Under the pieces are notes generated by a model. It saw only the letters and a list, made by a program, of their open reading frames with translations, did no database searches and had not been told where the DNA came from. Position numbers and translations under genes: made by a program. From positions 3,038,001-3,102,000 of the forward strand of contig OY744463.1 in assembly GCA_963556145.1 (NCBI GenBank): 64,000 nt of DNA, read 5' to 3'. Source of the DNA: Hygrocybe punicea (Eukaryota; Basidiomycota; Agaricomycetes; Agaricales; Hygrophoraceae). Numbering within the stretch: the first letter of the stretch is position 1; every line of letters begins with the position of its first letter. Below are positions 22,180 to 31,288 of the stretch, piece by piece.

Positions 22180-24659
22180 TCACATCACTCTCAGTGTCCA
22201 GCCATGCAATCCCCCATCCACCGCTGCCGCCGCTTGTGCCGCTGCCAGCCAGCCAGTATCAATGTGCCCTCCAGAAGGGCTCCCTGGATTCCCCGCTAGG
22301 GTTAGATCCATGCTTTGGAAAACATTCTCACACGCAATAGTGCGACCGGAGTGATAGCCGACCCCGTCGGATGCTCTAATAAACAGCAACGGGAGACTGC
22401 GTCCAGCAATAGACGGTGGAATTCCGGAGCCATTCCCATGATGGCGTTGCTGGCCGCCAGAGGCTGGTTCATCTGTCCCTGGATGCTGCCCATTTCCAGC
22501 AACGTCGTTGTTTGGTGGTAATGCGTCTTCCTCGAGTGCCTTTATCACATCTGCTAATGGGGGCATCTCGACAATGACGATGGTGTGCATTGGCCCTGAG
22601 GGTATGTATCGAGGTGGTCCAGGTATGGCAGGAATAACAGGTGTCGTTCCAATTGTGGATGAGTGCTCAAGTGAGGGACCAGCGCTGTCTATCGGAATTG
22701 TCAAGGACTGCACGAACGGAGAAACACTGGCTGACGGGCCTGGGTTGGCTTGGTAGACACGGTGACGCAGTGGACCAAGATTGCCTAGGTACACATCAAG
22801 AGGCATCTGTGTTCTGCTCTTGGGATCTTCATAAAAGAAGTTGGACACTGTCAGTTCGAGGGTGTTATTCGCGGGACGATAAACTGGTGCGCTATAAAGA
22901 GTGGGGAAGGGTGTGATAGGAACATCCGGTATGTTGTTGTTTTGTCCAAACGCATCGAAAAATGTGTATTGAAACTTAGCTGAATAACTGATGATGAGTA
23001 TCTGCGACATCAAATGGCAGATTTACGCACAAATACCGACAATGGTCCAACATAGATAGTCCTCAACTTCGTCAGATATTACCCGAACACCGTCTTTTAG
23101 TTCATCCCGAACTCGAGGTGATTGGAACAGTAAAGGATGGGTGCCTGCTTGTGATGACATGCCAGGTGCTGGTGGAGCGACAACGCTTGGAGTTCCGGGA
23201 ATTGGGCCCGCGGCAGACAAGTAATGTCGAGAGCCATCAGGATTGACCCTTTGCAAGGCCACTTTTTGCATTTGACTAACAGGACCGCCATCATCAGCAG
23301 AAACGCGGCCTTTGTCGACCTTGCGGATCACGAGAGGCGAGGTAGATATCCCGGAATGAGTGTCTGACAGAACAATTTCACACCCATACGTAACTGACTG
23401 TGGACCGCCTGAAATAACCACAGAACGTGGGTCAAGTTTACAAACCAGTCATGTGCTAACAAACTCACCAAGCGGTAACGCCTCCGTGGGACGACGCACT
23501 ACATTGACATTAAATGCCGACCATGCGACGTTACTGGCACATAACTGCGCGTGGTCAATCGTCATGTATTTTGTGCGTACAGTTTGAGCGTTAATTCGGT
23601 TGAACAGGGACACTGGACCACCAGCAAGGATACAAGAAGAAATATTACGTGTTTTGGCGGTTTTTTTCGAAGGCTTAGAGATGATTGTGACAGGGGCAGA
23701 ATCAAAAGAGGCCCAAAGGCGGCCAACAGAAGCATCTCCGCCTTCCGGGGAGAGTGCAGGAGCAGGAGGCTCTGCAATGTCAAGAGAGAGCTGGAAACTC
23801 TTTGCTTTTTGGGCCCCGGTAACGTGCAAGAATTTGAAACTGGCGGTCATATTGTTGTCCAAAGGCGCTTTCTGCTCAAACGAACGGTCCCCGTTTTCAG
23901 AGATGACAGCCATGGAGAGCTGCTGTGAGCGCATGTGCCAGACGGGCCCTTCGATATGAACGACGGGGGGAGGACAGAGAAAACGTTTTTCGCTTCCATA
24001 CGACTTTTGTGCGACTGCTGCATGCAAACATATAACGGTAGTCATGGGCATAACGCGTGAGGGATCTTGGGAAACATGATCGCGCACAATGCGCCGTATT
24101 TTGCTGTGGGGATCTTCAGAATCAGCATCGTCCAATTTCCGTTTGCTGGTAGATGACTGGGTGGCGGCGGTAGGGGAATGATAAGCGGCACGACGGCAAA
24201 AAAATAAATTACAAAACTATGCTCACTTGAGGCATAACGGCTGGCCCAGCATCACGCTGGGGAGGTAGAATAACTGGTGATGACATTGATACACTCCAAG
24301 GAGGAATTTGACCATTTGTAGGTGGAGGTACTGGTTTGGACGATGTCAAGATAGATTGAAGCGAAGCGTTTGGGTCTGGGTTGATGATAGAAGGTAAGGA
24401 GGGCGAAGCAATGTTCGAGGAGGATGGCTGGGTATTGGAGTGATTACTAGACACCTGGGTTGTGTTTTAGTTTGAAATTGACTTGGAGAGGATGAAGAAA
24501 ATAATATATTACCAGGAGACTTAGGATCGGTTGTGCAGGCGTCACGGGAGAGGAAGTATCCTGGGAATGTAAAATTTGGGTTTGAGGATCTGCGGTGGCA
24601 GCAGTGGCCATCTGGAGGTGTTGAGTGGAGGTAATCTGGAAAGGATGGACGGTCCTCAT
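22180..24659 (-). CDS. CSL-family (CBF1/RBP-J/Su(H)/LAG-1) transcription factor
   Basis: This is a sequence-specific DNA-binding factor; in animals the family ends the Notch pathway, while fungi have CSL without Notch. The Rel-like N-terminal DNA-binding domain is marked by CLHAAVAQKSYGSEKRFLCP, close to the family signature VAQKSYGNEKRFFCPPP. The beta-trefoil part has AQTVRTKYMTIDHAQLCASN followed by VAWSAFNVNVV, then PVSQMQKVALQRVNPDGSRH. A C-terminal region has TFFDAFGQNN, TLELTVSNFFYEDP and LLFIRASDGVGYHSGRTIAC. The N-terminus (from 24659, or the in-frame ATG at 24611) is a low-complexity Ser/Pro/Thr region. Five or more exons. Cell-cycle or adhesion roles are known for fission-yeast homologues; here the role is inference. 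Confidence 0.88.
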
Positions 24660-24892
24660 ACTTTCCCGCGAGGGGACGAAAGTCAGGCTGTGGGAAAAGA
24701 GGAGTGTGTGAGTGGGAAGAAAAGGTGTTCCCACGTGTACCCGTGAGAGCATCTGGGGTTTATATCTTTTTCTTCCCAGGACCCCCACCATCGGTCATGG
24801 GGTCTTGTTGCCTTCGGCAATTCCCGATTACCCCATGGGTTTGTCGTTCACAGGGGTTAACCCTTTGCGTACAAGGACCTATCGATGGGAAA

Positions 24893-25569
24893 TCATCCTA
24901 AAAATCCAAGAAAACCCTCAAGAAATCTCTTCCACCGACCCGTGCCCTCCTCCTTTTCTTCGCTGGCCGAAAAAAAGAGCTCTGCAACGTCCGTCGGTTC
25001 GAAATCTGTCGAACCTCCTCGCGCACGCCGCGCACATAGCGATAAGTAAAGCGACTCGATATCAACGGCCTCGTCATCCGAATACGGAGAGAACAGGCGA
25101 TCATCCGGTTTGTTCCTCATGGAGAATAAGGTGTCTAGAAGTGTCCTTCCGTCCATCAATATATAGAGAGCTGTGAGGCAGACCTACTCAGTGATAGGAC
25201 CCCTAGTTTATCTTCGTTCTTGATAGCTTCCGTAGCCAATTTGTCTCCGACCAAACCAAACATCATTGGAGCAGGTGTACGAACGACAGCCATGGACTCT
25301 GCGTGAGTCGAATGGTCGGAACGAAGCCAATTCCAATCTTCTTCCTCTTCAAAGACCCGCGATGTGGGAAAGAAATTCCCAAGGTTGAATGGGTCACCCT
25401 TGTGCACACGGGAAGAGGGCAAGGCTAGAGCTCGCGATGAACCGGGACGGAATGGTGCGACCTGGACTGGCTTGTGATGAACATTTTCGTGAGAGTACGA
25501 ACGGGCTACATGGACGGTGGAGACGCCAGCAATGGATTGTGGTGCAGACTTCGAGCGTTGAATGGGCAT
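24893..25569 (-). CDS. Small uncharacterised fungal protein
   Basis: I do not recognise a family. The main exon starts MPIQRSKSAPQSIAGVSTVH and has VFEEEEDWNWLRSDHSTHAE and TPAPMMFGLVGDKLATEAIK. It joins over a 41 bp intron (about 25139-25179, gtctgc..ggaag) to RTLLDTLFSMRNKPDDRLFS, then SDDEAVDIESLYLSLCARRA and an acidic/basic C-terminus. The translated length is about 212 aa. It looks soluble, with no signal peptide or membrane segment. The Ser-rich N-terminus and the acidic centre suggest a regulated, partly disordered protein. It lies upstream of the CSL gene on the same strand. The frame is open with sensible splice sites, so I take it as real. Confidence 0.6.
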
Positions 25570-25846
25570 GGTGGAGTGAACGGCGAGCTCGCCATTTTGA
25601 TTTCAGCGACAGGTCGAAATGTCCGCAACCCCAAACTTTTGAATTGCAAGTCCGCGAATGTGCTCTGAACCAAATAAATATTTAAATAAAATAGTCCAGT
25701 GTGATTGCAGTCGCAGTCGTAATTATATAAATGCATGTCGATGCTGGTAGTCATGTGGGTCATACAATGTCCGTTTGTAAAAATAGTCCAAGATCTCAAT
25801 AATAAAAAAGTAAGAGAAACAACAAAACCCACGAATTCCACTTTCT

Positions 25847-28535
25847 CTAGTTTGGTGGGTCCCGATGAAGACCAGACTTGCGTCGTTCGTAGTTCGTATC
25901 ACGACGTCGGGAGTCCACAGGGAATGGAATACCTGGACCACGTGGCTCACGACTGGCGCTTGCGCGGACTCCGGTCTCCAAATCTTGCTGATATTTTTGC
26001 CAGTCCTCTACCTTCAACATAGATAACCGTCTCGAGGTTGTCCCCAATGCTGTCAGCTTGTCCGCGCTCAAGGAACGTGAATGGCGACTTGGACGGTCTT
26101 CTTTCAATGTCGTCGATCTTCTTGCGCCTCGCTCTAGTTCGTCTCCCGATTCCCTCTTCTTCTCCGCATTCTTAAACTGGGCTGCCTTTTCCGTCTGTCT
26201 CTTCGTAACCGCCTCTTTTTCTAGAGCCTTGGACCGCTCCCAGCGCTTTTTGGCAGCCTCGAGATCCGCGTGCTCTTTCTCGGCTTGCGTAAGCGGCGCT
26301 TGTAAATCTCTCAATTTTTCGCGGTGCCTTTGATTGAGCTCTTCAAAGGTACGTGTACGAGCGTGGCTCGGCCTCGACGGATTGGCCCCGGCGACAGGTG
26401 AAGGCCTACGAGGAGGTAGAATGGTCATAGGGACATTGCCGGACAAACTATTCTTCTTGTGCATCATTTTGAGAAGATTGGCCACTGGTACATCCTCCGA
26501 AGACGACTGTGTGGCTAATTCGCCATGTTCCAGGGCGCTCTCACGACGCCTCCGCTGAATCAAAGCCTCGGATACTGCAGTAGGAACGGGCATTCTTGGC
26601 GCGGGACTAATTACGGTGGTCGCAATAGGAGGTGTGACACCGGACGGGGGTTGCATGAGTTTACGTTCCCGAACGTAAGCATCCCAATCGCTGTCACGCA
26701 GTGGGGCACTAGATGGTCGGCTTATAGGCTCGCGGGAGTTGGACAGCGTTTGGAGGTCCAACGAATGGACTCTCAATCGGGGGTCGGTCTCCCGGGGGGG
26801 ACGCAGGTGTACGGTAGCTGGCACTGGCGCTGGCGCAAGGGCAGTATTGGAGGTCAACGAGGGATGTCGAGATGGCACCTCCGATTTCAGTGCTTCAATT
26901 GACCTCCGAATTGTGTGAATCTCCGCCAAGAGTTCTTCCTTACGCTTAACCTCCTCCAACTGCGCAACGTTCAATTGATTCTTCGGCGAGGAACTCCTTC
27001 CCTGAGCAATGAAATTGCGGGGAACCTCTTCTTGAATGCCTAAACCGAGATCAAGGGCAGGCAAAGCACCAGGGCTCTGTTGGGACCTGCCTACACGTTT
27101 CAACTCCTCCTCCGAGACTCGTGCTGCGTGAAAATCGGAGACGCCCGATTGGTAGCGGGGACGACGATCACTGACAAGAGTGAATGTAGAGTGTTGCTCA
27201 TCTGTCGTAGGAGAGGTAGAGCCATCCTGATCCTTCATGAGAGGCATGCTCGAGTTGCCGCTGATGTTCCGTCCATGTCTGAGGGTCGGATGTTCCTTCT
27301 CCCATTCGTCCCGTTCTTTCAAGACGCCAGCGAATTTATTTGCAGCTTCCACCTCCGCTTCCTCGTCCCGTTTTCGTTGTTCTTCCGTAATTTCGCGAAG
27401 TTTTCGTTGCAGCACGGTCAGGATACGAAGCTGAACAGCAATTCCCATGAGAGCAATTGCGCCTAAAAGGCCAAGTTCGATTTGCATAGTCTGGGAAACA
27501 GGAAATTCGATGCCGTTGTTCGCAAACTTTGGAAAGAGATCTCGAAATCCAATGTTCCAAACATAAAACTGTAATAAGTTGAGAGTAAGACCAAATGCTT
27601 TAGGAAGGGGATAAGATATACCTCTTTGAGGCCTGCAGTGGTGAAGCAGTCGACACCCAACATGAAAGCGGTCGCACCGACAAACGCAGTGGAGCCAAGA
27701 AGGACATGATAGTGTATCTTTGGAATGGTGCACAAGATAAAGCCAACCACGGCACAGCCTAATACATGACCGATGAGAAATAAATGACTGGGAGAGAAGA
27801 GAGTCCTTACCAATGTAGAGAATCCATCTAAGTCCAATTTGCCTAATGACACCCCCATTCCTGAAACATTGAATAAATAGCCCAAGAGCAAACCCACCCC
27901 AAGCGCCAATGAAGAACTTTGCACCCTTCCAGAAGAATATAGTGATACCGCCCCCCGTAAATCCTGCTATCACACTTGAAAGCACAAACATTCCCCGCAA
28001 CTTCTTGCTCGGCGGGTTAATGGCTGGCAATACTCCGAACTTCAAGATAAGAACGAGGCACACCAGTGACAGGGTATAGAATCCAATCAGAAAGAAGGAC
28101 GTCCTTCAAACGCTTTTATTTAGAGACAACATCGGTGAAAAATAGAGAGACCCACCATCTGTTCTTGTGACCCCAGAATGCACTAGGTATCCCTGTGAGG
28201 ACGAGGAGGGTACCAAGGACGGCAAAGGCTGGGTCCAGCTTCGTGGCAAGGACAATGGGCACCGGCGTTGGTGTAGGTGTAGGTGTTGGTGTTGGTGTAG
28301 TAGACGTGGATAAGCTCGAGGTAGGTGTAACAGTGACATTAAAAATACTGGCAAGCGCAGTAGTCACAGAAACTTGCTGACCCCCGGACCGAGAGACAGT
28401 GGTCACCGTGATGAAACTCGTAGTGAGAGACAATGAAGCCGAAGACGAGGTAGAAGACGAATTCCGGGTAGGGGATTGGGCTGACACCGACAGGAGCAGC
28501 GAGAGAGCGGCAAGCACACCGAACCATGCGCGCAT
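25847..28535 (-). CDS. DUF4203 / TMEM198-like multi-pass membrane protein
   Basis: The protein begins with a signal peptide (MRAWFGVLAALSLLLSVSAQ), then a Ser/Thr-rich extracellular part with a Thr-Pro repeat (encoded at about 28262-28305). About seven membrane segments follow, including PAFAVLGTLLVLTGIPSAFW, GHVLGCAVVGFILCTIP, LGSTAFVGATAFMLGVDCFT and LGLLGAIALMGIAVQLRILT; this fits the TM7S3/TM198-like domain (DUF4203). A long cytosolic tail of about 440 aa has charged coiled-coil stretches (LREITEEQRKRDEEAEVEAA; EEVKRKEELLAEIHTIRRSI; ADLEAAKKRWERSKALEKEA). The function of fungal members is not known. Start 28535 gives the signal peptide. Confidence 0.75.
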
Positions 28536-28969
28536 TGGTGATAGATGGAACATGGAAGGTTGAAGATGGAAGTTACTCAGTCCGCCAGCAGAGATGGCCA
28601 GAGATTTCAAGGCAGCCGAGAGAATACGGAAGAGTGGTGATACAGCAGGGCTGGCGGGATCAACACATATGTACACGGGTACCCGAAACACCAGTGGACG
28701 GCCGACAATGATCTGTAGATCTGAGAAGCGAAGGCGAACGAATGTGGCGGAATATGTTGGATACACTCCCTAGTCCAACGCCAAAGGAAACGTCGAGGAA
28801 GAAGGTTAAAAAAAAATGCGCGCTACGCGCAGAAGTGTGGTGTTGGAAGCTATACACAGGGAATCGTGATTATTATAATGTGATTATTATAATGTAATTT
28901 CACAAAGCCCTTGGAGCAACCCATTCACAAGCCAAAACTTTGTTTTACCGGCTGACCGTGGGCAGTAAG
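28536..28969. other. Spacer upstream of the DUF4203 gene with a 14 bp tandem duplication
   Basis: GTGATTATTATAAT occurs twice without a gap (28866-28879 and 28880-28893). The rest shows no gene. The left part must contain the DUF4203 promoter and the right part the 3' end of the helicase gene. Confidence 0.6.
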
Positions 28970-30881
28970 CTAATCAAAATGCTCAAAATGTCTCGGAACA
29001 ATCTGCAGCTCGCGGAGCACCTTCGTCATCCTCCAAACTTCGCCCTTCCTCAGTGCGACATTTTTGCCCCCACCATCCACACCTGTAGTATTTTCCAGGA
29101 CGGTGATGACCTTTCCGCTGCGACCAAAACGGCCAACGCGTCCGGCGAGGTGCAAGTATGAGTCAAGAGTACGGCCATCAACAGGATGAGCTTCTAAAAT
29201 GCCAAATATGAAGACGTGAGTGAGCTCGGGCAAATCCAAACCACGAGTGGTTGCCAATGTAGATACAAGCAAGGTTGGGTTCTCCTGGACAGCTTCTGCG
29301 CCACCGTTCAGAAGGTGAGTACGTCCGTTGCCGTGCGCCGTAAGATCAAGCACATGTGCATTGACCCCCATCCCGCGTAGCTCATACACGGCACGCTGCA
29401 CGGGTGCACTGGCGGGAAGAACAAGAAGGGCAACGGAGGGTACGTCCAGTGCGAATGCGGTAGCAATGGCTTCCAGGATGTCGGGATTGAACGGGGAGAT
29501 TGTATGCGCAAATTCTGGGGACCATTTGTCAGGCCTTGTCAGGGAAGTAATAGTAATGGCACAGACAAATAATACGCACTTTCTGTCAGCTTCTTATCAA
29601 TTACCGGTACATCCGGAGGTTCTGGAGCACAGAAGAGGGATTGGGGGGTGATGGGGTGCACGTGACTGTCGTCCGTGGATATTATTTCCTCGGAAGTTTC
29701 ACGTGCTTCTGCGTGAGCACCTTCAATATTCGTGACGTGTCCGCTTTGGGAGACAACAAGGACATGATGAGATATGCCCGGGCCTGTGCCACCTCCTGCT
29801 CGAGCTCCCGCCGCAGATGGCCCGCGTTGCAATTGCTGATCGTTCCTTGAACCAACAACCTTTTGCAAATTGTCCTTCTTCAGCCATCCACTTTCGTTGA
29901 ATAGGTATATCTTCAGGTGATTCCGCAGCGTGGCGCTCAACATAATAAGCTGCGGTAAACGGCTCGCAGGGGCCTTCCGCTGCGTTCTTGAGCCCCCCAA
30001 GTCATCTTTACCGGCTTCGACCCGCAACGCATAAATGGTGTCCAACAGTTGGCGCGTAGCGCTTGGATGCCGATCGATTTTCTTTCTTGCCTTCTCCATC
30101 ATTTTTCGGCTGGGTTTTCGCGCGACGCTCTCGATCAAGTAGTCAACCTCATCCACGACGACAGTAGATAACGTTTCCAGCTGCAGCGCGCCGCGATCCA
30201 CGTTCAATACGTCCAGCAGAGCCTGTGGCGTTCCGATAAGAATGTGAGGCGGCTCTTCTCGAAGCTTCGATATTCCTGGGCCCAAAAGGGTGCTGCCGTC
30301 GCGAACGAGAACCTGGCAGATACTGGGAAGAGGAGGGGGAGCATGAACCACGGTTGCAGCAGTCACGCGGGAGATCCAGTGAAGCAGTTGGTATGCCAAG
30401 TCTCGATGAGGCACAACCACCAGTGACGTTATAGCTGAACTTGGTAGAGCATTTCCCGACATTGGAATCCGCGCACGGGGTTTACTCAAAAGTGCCATTA
30501 TAAGACCAAAAGACCTGAATAGAGCATGTTCAAGTTAGCAGCGAGAAGGAAGTCTTGAGAAGTAACCGCTACCTACTTTCCTGTGCCAGTATCGTCCTTT
30601 AAAAGTACATCACTTCCACTCATCACGGCTGGAATGAATTTCGCTTGGATTTCCGTTGCAAATTTGACATTGGGAAAGGCTGCCTGGAGGGAAGCCGCAA
30701 TAGCTGGTCGAATGCCCAAAGACTGGAACGTAGCCCTCTCGGCGGCCTGAAAGGGATGGGCGTGAAATTGGGCATTAGGGCTACGACCAGTGTAACCAAT
30801 CCAGAAACTTTGACATCGTTCACGATGAGCCCGTTGACGACAGAGGATGGTCGACGTCCGAGTCGACCACGAAGATTTCAT
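28970..30881 (-). CDS. MRH4: DEAD-box-like RNA helicase, probably mitochondrial (MRH4-like)
   Basis: This is an ATP-dependent RNA helicase; the yeast relative Mrh4 assembles the large mitochondrial ribosomal subunit. The N-terminus is rich in Arg/Ser/Thr without acids (MKSSWSTRTSTILCRQRAHR), fitting a presequence. Motifs: Q-like EIQAKFIP, motif I DDTGTGKS (split by an intron at 30516-30575), TSLVVVPHRDLAYQL (Ia), HILIGTPQALLDVL (Ib), motif II as DEVD (not DEAD), LIMLSATL (III), TLLVSTLATTRGLDLPELTH (V) and HLAGRVGRFGRSGKVI (VI). The stretch between III and IV is unusually long and low in complexity. Stop 28970. The start codon lies 46 bp from MIM2 on the other strand. Confidence 0.82.
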
Positions 30882-30927
30882 ACATCACGTGGCTTGATCC
30901 AGTGCCGCTTCAAGTTAAAACTTGAAC
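30882..30927. promoter_or_regulatory. 46 bp bidirectional promoter (helicase / MIM2)
   Basis: The gap holds an E-box CACGTG (30886-30891) and an inverted repeat CAAGTT-AA-AACTTG (30911-30924) next to the MIM2 ATG. There is room only for a minimal shared core, so the transcripts probably start inside or overlap. Confidence 0.5.
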
Positions 30928-31248
30928 ATGCCGGATTCCGTAGAATCTTTGGACTCTGTCTCCTCATCAGGATCTTCATGCGACTCTGACGAGGAATCTC
31001 GCCTCGTTCAACAGGAGTGGGACGAGAGCCTCCAGCAACTTCAACAGCTGGTCTCAGTTGTCCTGCTGCCATTCTTAGGGAAATGGTTGGGTAGACGGTG
31101 GAGTTACTGGGGTGGGTACCAAGACCTATCTATATTCGCGTCGCTCACGATGAGGGAAATCCCAGCATATGCACGCTATCTGCGGCTTGGATTGGGAATG
31201 GCGTTCTTCTGGGGCGAGCGATTGCCGTCTTCCGCACTCTCAAGATGA
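30928..31248 (+). CDS. MIM2: Mitochondrial import protein 2 (MIM2)
   Basis: This small outer-membrane protein works with Mim1 to insert alpha-helical outer-membrane proteins. Exon 1 gives an acidic, Ser-rich N-terminus (MPDSVESLDSVSSSGSSCDS) and the MIM2 core QEWDESLQQLQQLVSVVLLP followed by FLGKWLGRRWSYW. A 54 bp intron (31112-31165, gtgggt..cccag) joins to AYARYLRLGLGMAFFWGERL, restoring the family's WGRYL-like end. The predicted protein is about 88 aa with one membrane segment, normal for MIM2. Reading through without splicing adds a foreign stretch, so the intron is well supported. Start chosen at ATG 30928. Confidence 0.82.
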   Translation: MPDSVESLDSVSSSGSSCDSDEESRLVQQEWDESLQQLQQLVSVVLLPFLGKWLGRRWSYWGGYQDLSIFASLTMREIPAYARYLRLGLGMAFFWGERLPSSALSR

Positions 31249-31288
31249 CAGTCACTCTACGCATTGATGAGTTTTGTAGTATTGCTGC

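Noticed and set aside
28660..28857. Minus-strand frame with a hydrophobic stretch upstream of the DUF4203 gene
   Set aside because: It does not join to the gene, whose own ATG at 28535 already gives a signal peptide.
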